Below are positions 15,394 to 27,800 of a DNA stretch of 44,179 bases, one piece after another (the first letter of the stretch is position 1; each line of letters begins with the position of its first letter). Under the pieces are notes generated by a model, which worked only from the letters and a program-made list of their open reading frames with translations, was not told where the DNA came from and ran no database searches. The translations under genes and the position numbers were made by a program. This stretch comes from a virus, in IMG/VR virus record IMGVR_UViG_3300032286_000345, positions 1-44,179 of that record. One strand, given 5' to 3'.

Positions 15394-15830
15394 TGTTTTA
15401 TACGGAATCAAAGTTGTCGGATGTTTATGATTATATTGTAAACAAGCGTAAAGACTGCAAAAGGTCTGTCTTTGATTTAGAGCACTTGGATGGTTGGTTG
15501 TATTGGTCATACGCTAATGATTATATGTTTATTAGCAAAAAACTCGGACAGGTGACAGGAGTAATGATAGTTATACCAGTTGGTAATTTTGATAAACACC
15601 CAGACATCAAAGAACTCATACAAGCAACAAACTTTAACCATAACCCAGAAACCACAGATTACTTTATAATGGATGCGTTAGTTGACAATTCAGAGTGCAG
15701 ACTTAATATTGCTAAACAAGTAGCCAAAAAGTTTCCAAGAACTTTAACTAATGCTAAAACTTATGTCCAAAAAGGTGATAAAATTTGGATAATTCCTACA
15801 AAACACAATATAAACTTTACAAAAAACTAA
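15393..15830 (+). CDS. Small virion-module protein, possibly GNAT-like
   Basis: ATG 15393 overlaps the fibre stop (TAATG), giving 145 residues. The middle (LDGWLYWSYANDYMFISKKL, then VTGVMIVIPVG) followed by DYFIMDALVDNSECRLNIAK resembles the beta-sheet and helix order of GNAT-type or HlyC-like acyltransferases. T7 gp13, at the same position before the internal core genes, is also GNAT-like. The acetyl-CoA loop is not clear, so activity is doubtful. The call is from position and fold impression. Confidence 0.4.
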   Translation: MFYTESKLSDVYDYIVNKRKDCKRSVFDLEHLDGWLYWSYANDYMFISKKLGQVTGVMIVIPVGNFDKHPDIKELIQATNFNHNPETTDYFIMDALVDNSECRLNIAKQVAKKFPRTLTNAKTYVQKGDKIWIIPTKHNINFTKN

Positions 15831-15831
15831 A

Positions 15832-16707
15832 ATGGGAAGCACAAAAGTACAAGCCCCACCTCCTAGGGACTATTATAAGGAGATGAGAGATACCATCAGA
15901 GCCCAGATTGATATGGCTCCAGAGTTACTTGAGAACGAGCGTAGATTAGTTCCTCAATGGCAGAAGTTGCAATATGAGCAAATGATGGGACAAGCCAATA
16001 ACCTCCAGAGTTTCTACGGAGAGGTTATGGACCCATTTGCTAAACTTGCTGGTAGATATGCTACATCAATGGGTGAAAACGCTATGAAGCCACTTGGACT
16101 TGCTACACGCAATGCATATGAAAGTGCGTTAGGCGGTGGACAAGAATTACAAAATGTAATGCGTAGCCAAGCAATGAGTGACCTTAATGCTGGTATGGGT
16201 CTTACTCCAGAGATGCAAAGACAAGCACAACAAATGGCTCGTGCTGGTGCGTCTGCTCGTGGTCTTACAAATACCAATCTTGGTTTAGCAGAAGAAATTT
16301 TAGGTGGATACAATATGGGAATGAACAGACAAAATATGGCTAGACAATTTGCTACGACTGTGCTTGGTAATGATATGTCAATTGCAGGAAATGCGTATAA
16401 TCAGTATGGTGCACCAATGATGCAAGGTATGATGCAAGGTTTTAGTCCTACTGGTATTGCAGGAAATGCAATGGGTATGAATCAATCACTTGGACCACAA
16501 TACTTACAACCAGAATCTCAATACGCTTCTAACATTTACCAAGGAAATTATAATGGACAAATGCAAGCCAATGTTGCTACTGCTCAAAATAATGCGGCAC
16601 TTTGGGGTGGTGCAATGAGTGCAGTTGGTAGTGCAGTTGGTGGATTTGGGAAAGGTGGTTCATTATTTGGTAATGTAACTAACAACTATCCTAAAGCGAA
16701 TCCATAA
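15832..16707 (+). CDS. Internal virion protein, gp14-like
   Basis: A 291-residue protein rich in Gln, Met, Ala and Gly, with helices containing QQMARAGASARGLTNTNLGL, the kind of motif found in small podovirus internal (ejection) proteins. The C-terminus has an amphipathic Gly/Ala segment (ALWGGAMSAVGSAVGGFG) suited to membrane insertion. It is the first of three internal protein genes in the usual podovirus order. Its end overlaps the next start (TAATG). Confidence 0.7.
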   Translation: MGSTKVQAPPPRDYYKEMRDTIRAQIDMAPELLENERRLVPQWQKLQYEQMMGQANNLQSFYGEVMDPFAKLAGRYATSMGENAMKPLGLATRNAYESALGGGQELQNVMRSQAMSDLNAGMGLTPEMQRQAQQMARAGASARGLTNTNLGLAEEILGGYNMGMNRQNMARQFATTVLGNDMSIAGNAYNQYGAPMMQGMMQGFSPTGIAGNAMGMNQSLGPQYLQPESQYASNIYQGNYNGQMQANVATAQNNAALWGGAMSAVGSAVGGFGKGGSLFGNVTNNYPKANP

Positions 16708-18878
16708 TGCCATCACCATTCGGACAATTTAAAGAACAACAAGTTCAACCTATCAATATACTTCCGTATACTGCTGGGATTGCTGATTCAATTCAAAAAG
16801 GAATTAGTAATTTAGGTGCAGGAATTGGTGATGCTATTGAAGGATATAGAAACGCACAAAGTGAAAGAGAAACTGTTGCACAAATGGGTGCATACGAAAT
16901 ATCTAAATACACTTATCCAGAAATGGATACTGTGTCTGAAGATACTGGTATTACTGGAAATGGAGAAGCATTACAAAGACCAACAGGAAATGTTTTAATT
17001 AAAGAAAGTGCACCTGCACACATTGTTAATTTATTTAAGAAAGCACAAAAGACTGCTGGAGAAGGAAAAGATTGGACTGCTGGTCTTGCAGGTTTAGATT
17101 CAAATGAATTAAAGTCTTTTTATGTTGCAAATAAACAATATCAAAAAGACGAAGAGGAGAAATTCAACAGAAATATTGCAACTAGAACATTAGCACTTAA
17201 AGAAAAAGAAGTTGATAGTCAGATAGCATTACAAACGCTTCAAGCAAAAAAAGCAGAAAGAGAAGCCAGAACCGCAGACCAACTTGCTCTTATAAATTCA
17301 CAAGCAGTAGCAGATTCATATACAGTAGATAAAGTAACAGAACAAAATAATGGTGTTGCATTTAAGGTTCGTACACCTTGGGCTAAAAATGACCCAAGAT
17401 GGAACCAGCCACAAGGAGATGAAGGTACTTTAGCACAAGGATATGACGAAAAAACTATCTTTTCTGGAGACATTGATTCTGGTCTTAAAGCATTTGGAAT
17501 TAAAAAAGAAGATATTTCAAAAACACCAGTAGTTGAAGATGCTAATTTGGTTTCAAATAAACTTGCTGAAATTATTGCTGGAGTAGACCCCAAAAAGGGT
17601 ATGACTGTAGACACAAAAGAATTAGATGCTTCTAAAAATACAACTACTAATAAAGCAAAGTTTATTGGTGAAGTTGCTGAAGCATTAGAAATTGCACATC
17701 CAGAACATAGAGAAGCATACAAACAAGCATTTTTTACAGACAAAAATAATGTAGTTAATAGAAATCCAATAATGAGTACAAGAGCGTGGAAGGTTGCTCT
17801 GCAAAGTTTTAATTCAGACCCTGCAGTACAGGCTTATTTATCTCAAAAATATAAAGTATCAAAAGATGGATTAGTAGCACAATCTGTTGCAAATAATGGT
17901 ATGAGAATTGTTGATGAGCGTAACTTAGGCAAAACAACAATTCGCAAACCAGAAACATATAAAGTACCACCACTTAACATTCTTAAAAACAAATATGCAT
18001 TATTTAGGGATACAATGATAAAGGCAGGTAAAAGCATAGAAATTTCAGAAAACGATTTCTTGATGTCTCAAGGAATTAATCTTAATATTATGACACCTAT
18101 TGTTAATGAACAAGGTGAGGTTACTGGATACACTAATGCAAATGGTACAAATGTTATTTCAAAAACAGAATTTAATAATTTAAACAATCCTAGTGCTAAC
18201 AACAAACGACCTAAAAATCAAATAGAAGCAGAATGGGATGGAGCAAATAATTGGCTTAAGCCATATGTTCCAAAACCAGACGCACAAGGAAAGATAACAG
18301 GCGGTGTTGAAATAGGAAATAGTATTATATACTTCCCAGCACAAGACCCAAATAATCCAATGGCTGATAGTAAATTTACAGATATTCCTAGAGGTCAAAA
18401 AGAATGGCAACAAGCCCAACAAGATTTAGAAGCAATTGATAGAATTTGTGATGACCTTGAAGCATTGTGGGAAGAAGGAAGTTTTATAGACAAAAAATTA
18501 GACCCATTTGGTTGGAGTGATTGGCAAAAAAGATATGATTCAAAAGCAGGTGAACTTGAAGGTCGTTATAAAAAATACTTTATTGGAACAGGAACAGAAA
18601 CTGAACCAGACTATGTAAGACTTGCTAAACGCTCTGCAAGACCATCTATGATGTTATCTAAAGATGTTGCACTTTCAACAATTAAAGATACAAGAAGAGC
18701 AGTTAAAACACAGGCAGTTGGTATAATTAAAAGTTATGGAGGATATATAGTTGATAAAATTACTGGTAAAGAAGTAAGTACAACATTTACACCTTCTACT
18801 GATGCATATAAAGGTTGGAAAGTTTCAGATGAAGTTCAAAAAGCAATGAACAAAGAAGCGGAAAAACGAGGTCGTTAA
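16707..18878 (+). CDS. Internal virion protein, gp15-like
   Basis: A 723-residue protein between the small and giant internal proteins, the position of T7 gp15. The N-terminus (GIADSIQKGISNLGAGIGDAI) is amphipathic, and residues about 150-195 form a coiled coil (ALKEKEVDSQIALQTLQAKK). The rest is hydrophilic with no visible enzyme motif. It is probably ejected with the DNA. TAATG overlap with the preceding gene, 6-base gap to the next. Confidence 0.65.
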   Translation: MPSPFGQFKEQQVQPINILPYTAGIADSIQKGISNLGAGIGDAIEGYRNAQSERETVAQMGAYEISKYTYPEMDTVSEDTGITGNGEALQRPTGNVLIKESAPAHIVNLFKKAQKTAGEGKDWTAGLAGLDSNELKSFYVANKQYQKDEEEKFNRNIATRTLALKEKEVDSQIALQTLQAKKAEREARTADQLALINSQAVADSYTVDKVTEQNNGVAFKVRTPWAKNDPRWNQPQGDEGTLAQGYDEKTIFSGDIDSGLKAFGIKKEDISKTPVVEDANLVSNKLAEIIAGVDPKKGMTVDTKELDASKNTTTNKAKFIGEVAEALEIAHPEHREAYKQAFFTDKNNVVNRNPIMSTRAWKVALQSFNSDPAVQAYLSQKYKVSKDGLVAQSVANNGMRIVDERNLGKTTIRKPETYKVPPLNILKNKYALFRDTMIKAGKSIEISENDFLMSQGINLNIMTPIVNEQGEVTGYTNANGTNVISKTEFNNLNNPSANNKRPKNQIEAEWDGANNWLKPYVPKPDAQGKITGGVEIGNSIIYFPAQDPNNPMADSKFTDIPRGQKEWQQAQQDLEAIDRICDDLEALWEEGSFIDKKLDPFGWSDWQKRYDSKAGELEGRYKKYFIGTGTETEPDYVRLAKRSARPSMMLSKDVALSTIKDTRRAVKTQAVGIIKSYGGYIVDKITGKEVSTTFTPSTDAYKGWKVSDEVQKAMNKEAEKRGR

Positions 18879-18884
18879 AAATTT

Positions 18885-21800
18885 ATGTCTGAATATTCTT
18901 ATTCATCACAATCTGAACTACAAGCCCTCTCTAAAAAGATGGGGTTCTCTATTCCATCTAGTTCTACAATTGTAGACCCAGAACAAAGTGTTGCTTCTTT
19001 AGATAGCACAATGTCTGGAGAAACTGATATACCAGATGAATATTTGGGTGAATATACAGGAGAAATGATTAAAAAGTATGCTCCATTTGGTTGGAGACCT
19101 ACTTTGAAACAAGCAAAAGCATACAGAAAATTTGAAGAAACAAGAAAAGTAGATGGTTTAAAAATTATTGGTGAAGCAGTAGCAAACGCTACATCAGACC
19201 TTGCACAAGGCGGTCTTTCTTTAGTTGGTGACACAGTTACATTAAAAGCACATAAAGTTGCTGGTTCAATAATTGAAGGTGGTGCTCAAGGCACTATGAG
19301 TTGGATTGAAATGTTTAACGAAGCCAGACTTAACGAGTCTTCTTGGTTACACAAATTAATGTTTAACACTAATTCTAGTGATGAAGACTATCACTTAAAT
19401 CTTAATGAAGCATTAAATGCTAGACAGATTATGGCTGAAGACCAAGCCAAGGGATATCTTATTCCTAATAAAGTAAACATTGGAGGTTTAGATTTAGAAT
19501 TAACTAATCCAAATGTAGTTAGAGCAGTTTCTTATGTGGCAGACCCTTCTTGGTTTATGCCAGCACTTGGTATTGAGGGTGCTATCTTTAAAAGTCTTAA
19601 AGGTGGTGCAGAAGCAGTTGGGCTTGGTGGTCAAATGGCTAGAGCAGGTGCTTACTCATTAAAAAAAGTTGAAAGAGGTCTTGCTAAATCAGCAGACGGA
19701 GTTGGCTGGGTTGTAAATGGAATTGATAAAGCAAATGAAGTGTATGAAGGTATATTAAAAAATGTTACTGGATATGACCACAACATTGCACAACAAGGAA
19801 ATCCAATTGCAAAAGATAGCATTGTTCGTTCAGCAGAAAATGCTCTTGGATTTAATATTTTAAAAATACCTGCTTGGCCCTTAACAGCAGGTGTTTGGGG
19901 TATTGGTAAAGTTCTTGAAGGTGGATTAAGAACAAGTGAACTTGCGGTAAGATTATTAGGTGAAGAATCTAAAATTGCAGGATTAAATTTAGCAGAGAGA
20001 GTAGCGATGGAATCACAATCTGCACCTGTAAGAACAATGGCTTCTTTTTATGCAAAAACAGGTAGTCCTTTAGTTGAGTGGGCTGGTTCAACAGTTAAAA
20101 CATCATTACACTCATCTATGTATGGCGGTTTGTTTGGTGTAGCGTTTGGTGGAGAAGAAGGATTCTATCACGGATTAGGAACAGGATTTGCTCTTGGTGG
20201 GGCTTTCCATCAACTTGGTGTATTCCATAATACTATAGCAGGTGGCAACGCTATTATGGATACAGTTAAAAACTTTAATTGGGCAACCGCACATTATGAT
20301 TATCATCAACAAGAAGGAACATATAGACTTCTAAAGAATGTTGAAGAAAAAGGTGGAATGAAAGCCAAACTTAGAGTTATGGCACAAATTGGAACTATTG
20401 AAAGAGTATTGCGTGACGAAAAGTTTAGAATTTTAACTGATGAAAAAATCAGAGCATTGGCTAATGATGAAAATTGGACTACAGAAGAAAGAGCACAATT
20501 AGAAGACCCTAATTGGGGTGGTATTACATTTGGTAGGTCTAGTGGAGGAAGTGATGTTATCATTGTTAATGCTGACAGGGCTACAAATTCTGCAATTAAT
20601 GAAGAGTTGTTTCACGGAATATTATTAAATAGCAGATATGGTAAGGCATTTAAAAAGAAAGCATTAGATGCATTAATTGGAACTGAAGGTGCTGAAGGTG
20701 CATTATATAAAATGCCAAGAAATGAGGCTATTAATTTACTTACAGGTTTTAGAGACCAATATTTGATGCTTGATAAATCACTTGGTGGACACGACCCAGC
20801 AAGAGCAACAGAAATGTATGCTAGATTTAACAGTCAAATTGAGAAATTTGCTAACGGAGAAAGACCACCAGAAATTAGAGGTATATTTGAAGAATTTCTT
20901 GGTGCGTATTGGAACAGATTTTTAGATGATAAACCTATTGATTATTTACTTAAGTCTGGAGATTTAGGTTTAATTAGAAATGTAATTGAAGGTGGTAAAG
21001 ATTTATACCTTAACATTATGGCAAAGGATTTAAAAGATGCTGGTGCACATTTAGCAAGTGGCGTTGATGCAGATAGTTTCTTAATTGACCAAAGAACAAA
21101 ACAAAGAGTTAGAATTCCTGCTCTTGATGCCTTGATGAAACATTTTGCAAGAGAAACTAGAAATAAATGGTTGGTTTTAAAAAATGGAACTCAAGGGAGA
21201 TATACTGGATGGGAAGTAACAAAAGGTAAATATAATGATAATTTTACATTGATGACTGCTGGTCTTGAGCATTTAGTTACAGGAGTTGATGCAAATGGAA
21301 GAGCAATTCTTATGTCTAAAGAAGAAGGAGATGCACTAGAAACTGAATCACTTACAGGAATGATTGCTGAACTTAGACAATTAAATGATAGAGGTCTTCA
21401 AATGATAATGGTTGATGACAATAACAAAACTGTTGCTCATTTTTCACCTTCAAAGAAAAAAGAAGATTTCTGGAAAGTGGTTGCTGATAAATTACAAGCA
21501 CAAGCAGAAAAAGAATTTGTTGGACCTAAACCTGCTAAAAAGAAAAATCAAACAGACCCAGAAGATGTAATTCAAGGTGCTAATCTTAATGCTAAAAACA
21601 TTAAATCATCTGGAGTTGATGGTTCTTTTTCACAAGAAGGAAAATTTAAATTAAAGATTATTGGTTTGGCTACTGAAAAAGAATTAGAAATTGTAAGAAA
21701 ATATACAAATGAAAATACTGCAAAAAGGTTTGCTGAATTAAATGGGATTGTTGAAAGGTCTAGAGCAGGAAGATTAGAAGATATGAATAATATAGTTAAG

Positions 21801-24800
21801 GCTACTGTGTTAACAGAAGCATCAGAAAATGATGATGGTAGTAGAGGTGGTTCAACAAAACGATTAAGAACATATCTTCCTGTTGAATTAAGTATTTCAA
21901 TTACTAAAAAGAAAGGTGAAAAGAAACCTACTGCAAAAATGCGTTTATTAACTATTGATATGGATGCTCTTGATACAAGAGGAGACTATGCTTGGAATAG
22001 TTTAGATGAAGGAGATGTAGACTACAGAGATGTAAGAAGGTTGTTTGGTAGAAAAGAAGAACTAATGGAATCTGTTAAAGCAATGTTAAGTCATTATTCT
22101 AACTCAGAAAGCGATGAAGCAGGTATTAAATTATTTGCTGGCGGTTCTGGTAGTGAAAGAGATTGGGCTATGAAAAGAGATATTGTTAATGCAGTTATTG
22201 GTGCTCACCCAACTAAAAGTATGGAAAACACAAAAAGTGGATGGGAAAACAGACCTCTTGAAATGCAATTTAGACAAAAAGGAATGAAGGATGAATTACC
22301 AACTGTTTACACAAATTTCTTAGTAAGAAACATTGGCAATCAAGTATCACTTGAAGGAGAAGGATTTAAATACAATCACGAAAGAGCGTATGAAAGAAGC
22401 CAAATCAATTATAGTCCTGCTAAAACACATAGAGACCACGAGGGAAATCCAGTACCTTCTGGTGTATCTAATGTAATTAAAAATAGTCTTCACTTAAACA
22501 AAGAAGGTGAAAACATTACTGTATACGGATTAAGAACTCCATATTCTGAGACCATTAAATCTGGAGGTTTAGTGTTTGATTCTCTTACTGGTAAAGTTGT
22601 AGATTCTAAAGAAGCAAATCTTTCTTCTGTAAATAGAAATGTTGGTTCTACAAATGGATGGCATCATTATACATCAAGTCCTTATGAGGCTGGTTTTGTT
22701 GCAAACGACACATTAAGCGTTGGATACATTAATACTCAAAGACATTTAGATTTAGCAGGTATGCCTCACGCAACTGATGCAAAAGGATTAATTACTACAT
22801 TAGCAGATAGAGTAGCAAGCCTTACAGGAAGACAACCAGAGTTTGTATTGGCTGATATTTTAAAACTAAAAACTGCAAATGATGTACCATTAGCAGAACT
22901 TTATAACAATGAAAGTACTGATATTTTCAATCAAAGTGGAATTGAAATTGAAGAAGCATTACTACATCATAATAACATTAAGTTCTTTGTTGATAACAAT
23001 ATACATTCAGTAGAATACAAACGAAGCAATCCCTTAAGCGGAAGAGAATTTAATGCAGTAGCATTGTTAGACAACAGAAGATTTTATGAAAACAATTCTA
23101 TTCCTGCTTCGGCTACTGAAAGATTTATGTTTTCTCCATCTAAAAAGAAAACAGTTTCTCAAAACCTAGAGGAAATTCTTAGATTAAAAGGAAGGTCTAC
23201 TGGACTTGGAAATGATATTGGTCTTTTCTTAAATTACATTGTTGATAAGAATGGTAATATTATAGAAAACCCACATAAGATTACACACGAGACAGTAGAA
23301 AAAGAAATTTTATTTACAAAAGAATGGGTTACTGAGGCTCAAAATGCAGTAAGTGATTTTAAAAGAGGACTGTATGATAGAGCAAAACAAAAAGAATATA
23401 TTGAAGCATTGGCTCCATTGCTTGCTAGAAAGTTAAAGTATAAATTTAAACAAGCACCATCGGAAAAATTACTAGATGTAGCAAGATATGCATTAGAAGG
23501 ATTTGTACAAAGTTACGACCCAACATCTGGTCAAACTGCTAGTAAGATAATTAAAGATTCATTATTAATCCATTCATTAAAAAAGTATGGTATCAATCCA
23601 GAATCAATTGCACAAACAGGCATTCCTTCATTGGGTCATTGGGTTGAATTATCACATAGCGAAGCAAGAGGATTAACTACATTAGTTAATGATTTGGCTA
23701 GTGGAAAATTCCCAGAAGGAAAAGGAATTAAAAAGTATTTAAAAGAAAAACCACTTGTTGCTAGGTTATTAGAAAAGAATGGTGGTGGTATTGCTAATGT
23801 ATTTGCTGAACTTTCTAATAGGCATAAAGAGTTATTAAAACTTGTTGATTTAGAAGGAACTAAATTTGCTGGAAATCCAAACACAGATGGTTCTTCTCTT
23901 GGTCAATTATCTCAAAAGGAATTAGCAGATTTAATGATTGAAAAATCTAGGGCTTTAATTGAAGGACATTTAAAAACAAATAAAGGAAAAGGTAATTCTG
24001 AACTTTTAGAAATTACAAAATATTATAATATGATGGTTGAGGCTGGAAGAAGTCCAACTAAAGAAGGTTTAGATGCTCACGCTAAAGTAGAGGAAATTAA
24101 ACGCAGAGCAGAAGCAATAGTTCATAGGGATGCTAGAGATAGAATCCTTAATATTATGACTGCTTATAATATAACTAATTTAGACCCTGTATTAATTGAT
24201 AAGGTAAGAGCACAACTTTACTACGAACAAACGCAAGGATTGATTCAACTTGGAACTCCAGATGTTTTAGCAAGAGCAACTGAACTATATGCTATGCTTG
24301 GTGGTGATGAAAAGATTAAAGAGATTTTTGATATTCAAGAAGCAATTAAATCAAATTATTTAAAATCATTAGAAGAAGCAGAGAAAAAAGGATACTATGG
24401 ATTGCATTGGGTTGAAAGAAATTTAGTTCAAAAATTTGATGAAAATGGAAATCTTGCTGGATATAATGGAACTATCAAAGTAGGTAGTAGCGAATCTGGT
24501 AGCCAAAGAACATTAGAAGATGTAAAACAATATTGGTCGTTTAAAGGAACTAACCATACTGTTGTTTTACAAAGGGTTGGTGTAGATAATTTAATTACAT
24601 TATTTGATGAACTTGGAAAACCAATGTTATATCAAAACATTAAACTTATTGAACCAGAATCAGTACAAAAAGAAATTGTTAAAACATTTTTAAGAGAATC
24701 ATCTAGCCGTGTAATCAAAGAAGCACCAGATGCTGGTATTGCAAATTATAAAGGACAAGAACTTGAAGGAGATGTTAAAGACTTTTACTTTAGAAAATAT

Positions 24801-27800
24801 GCAATTGAAAGAAATCAACCAAGTTTAATTAAAGACATAGACAATCATAGAATATTTAAATTTGGCGATGAGTTTATTGCTTATAGAACAAATGAAATTA
24901 AGCCAAAAGAAGAGTCTTATATGAGTCAATTAAACATTGAGTCTAATAAAACATTTAAAACTGTAAAAGGAAAACGAGTAAGAATAAGTGACGATGAAAA
25001 AATTAGAAGCAGAGAAAAACTTGCTGAAATACAAGGCAGAGTTTATGGTGATTATGGTTTTACTTTCTCTGTAGATAAAAGAAACTTTATTCGTCTTGGA
25101 GAAACATTTAAAACACTAGAAGATAGGGCAAGATGGTTAGTTGAAAATCAAAGAGGCAAAACTAAACACGGAGATTTTGATGCTTGGGTTTCTGAAATGT
25201 ATAATAAACACGAAGAGTATGTAAAAATGTTATCTCAAGAAGAGGGAAAACAAATTGAAAGAGTTGTAAGAGATTCTGGAGAAGGTAGTGCATTTTCTGA
25301 AATCAGAAAAAGAATGTCACAAATACAGAAGTTGGAGGCAAAAAGAAGAAATTTAATTGTTAAAGAAACCAATGAATATAATGGAGAAAGAAGAGCAAAT
25401 GCTGAAGGTAAAGGTGGTCTTATTTCGTTTAACAAAGCAGAAGAAAGATTAACCAAAAAACTTGAGGAAGCAGATGAAGTTAAAGAAGCAACAAGAGAAA
25501 AACTTATTGCTATAAGTATTCAATTGCAAGAATTTGGTGTTCCAGAGTCTTTAGATTTACTTAGAAAACTTGGAGATGAATCATTATATGAAGATGCAAA
25601 GTTCCATTTAGAACGAGGCATAGGAGAAAACATTGAATCTACAAAGATTCCTAGAGACCCTAGTGAAAACCCTGCATTATTTGTACAAAGACTTAGAGGT
25701 TTAATGACAGAAAACGAAGCAATTTATTTAAAGGCTAAAAGCGATGGAGATGTAATTAGAGAAGCATTAAATGAAAGCAATGAAGATATTATTAAATTAA
25801 AAGAAGAAATTTATTTCTTAACTAAGAGATACATTTACGCAAAAGGTCATATATTTGATACAAGACAACTAGATTTAGATAAACTATTCATTAAAGTAAA
25901 AGGTAAAGACGATGCTTTTGCTACTACTCAATACAAATATGATAAAGTTAAATCATATGAAACTGAAAAAAGAAATAAACCAGAATATCTTTATGATGAC
26001 GCTGGAACTCTTGGTGAAGTAGAAAAAAGAAATACCGCAGTTGAAGATGCAGAAGCAGATTTTAGAATGGGAATTTCAGACATTGAAAGTCAATGGAACA
26101 ATGGTCGTTCAAGAGAAAAAATTACCTATCAAGAAATTCTAGGTATGGGTCGTGCATCACCTAATACTGAGAACTCTATTCCAGATGAAATTAAACGCAG
26201 AATGAATACAGGAGATTTTACTGCCGAAGAAGTTGTATTTATTAAAGACCCAGCAAATAGAGATTTAATTAGAAAAATTGATGAAAAGTTAACAAAAAAT
26301 ACTATGACTCTTGCTGAAGCAAAAGAGATAGTAACAGATGCTTATTTAACAAGTTCGTTTGGTGCAGATTCAGTAGAGTTAAGAAAGACTCAAACAGTAT
26401 TAGATGATACAACCCAAAAGATTGGTGAATTAGCGTTGCAGTTAAAGATTATGGCAAACAATGGAGCACAAGGAGTTGATTTGACAACCATTCACGAGAA
26501 AATTGCAGAATTAAGAGGCAAAAGAGAGTTGTTCCAAGAACGCAAAACTAAAATTTTACAAAAAGCCATTGAAAATCCAAATGCTTCAGAAAAGTGGAGA
26601 GAAATGGCTCGTTCAATATTTAACAGAGACCAAGAAGATGTTGGTTTTCAAATTAGAAGAGAAGAAATTCGCAGAGCACAACAAGACCTTAAGAAAGGAA
26701 TAAAGGTTCTTGTACAACAATATGCAGAACGAGGAAGAAGACTAACTAAAGAGGGTCCAGAGGGCATTGATTCGAGTATGGTAGTATCACCCTCAAATCC
26801 AAGAACACAGGCTTTAATTACCACATACCCTACTATTTCTAATGACTTCTTTGGTGCGGTTAGACAATGGGACTTATCCTTATCTACTGATAAGCCGTTA
26901 AGCAAGTCGTTGTGGGGTCAAGAAGGTCCAGAAGAGGCTAGAAATACTACAACAGAGGGTAGTAAACTTTCTGCTCAATTAAGAAGGGTTTTAGATGATG
27001 AAAGAAAAGTCCGTAGACCAATAGTTGTTGCAGACTATATGTACAGGGCTGATGTTAAACAAAATTGGTATAAACAACATCCAAGTGCTAGAATGACCGC
27101 AGAAGATGCTCATTTAATTCAAACATTTTTCCCAGATGAAGTACAAAAAAGCGATACATTAAGAAAACAAATTGAATCAATTCCTAAAGAGGTTCTTGAA
27201 AAGGTTGAACAAAGAGGAAATGGTATACTTGATTTATTTGATACTAAAACTGAAAGAGGAAGAGCAGAAGAACGCAGACTTATTCGTTCATTTGTATTAG
27301 ATGCATTAGACATAATTAGTAACAATAATGCAATGAAGATGGATGCTTTAAGAAGACTTAAAGGTATGGACCAAAAGGCTTTTGATAAATGGGTTGAAGA
27401 AGTTGGTATTGAAAATGTAGAGCCATTACTTAAAACTAAAGAAGTTATAGAAAATGCTATGTATTTAATTAAAGGTGGTAGAATTGATGCTGGTGAAGCA
27501 GGTAAAGCAATTGGATATAGAGATACCGCATTAGACCAAGAATTTAGCCCATCTGAAAAGAACATATTACAAAAGTTTAAAATCAAAAATGGTTTAACTC
27601 AAAAACAGTTTGAAGACTTAGTACTTGGAGTAACACCACCAACTAATAATCTTCCAGCAGATGTTCTTAGAATATTAACTAGAAATAAAGAAGACCAATT
27701 TAAGACAAGAGGACCATATGGTTCATTGCCTATTGATACATTAATTAATCACGCTCAGTTTGAGTCTATTTGGAAAGAAGAACTTGAGAATGTTTCACAA

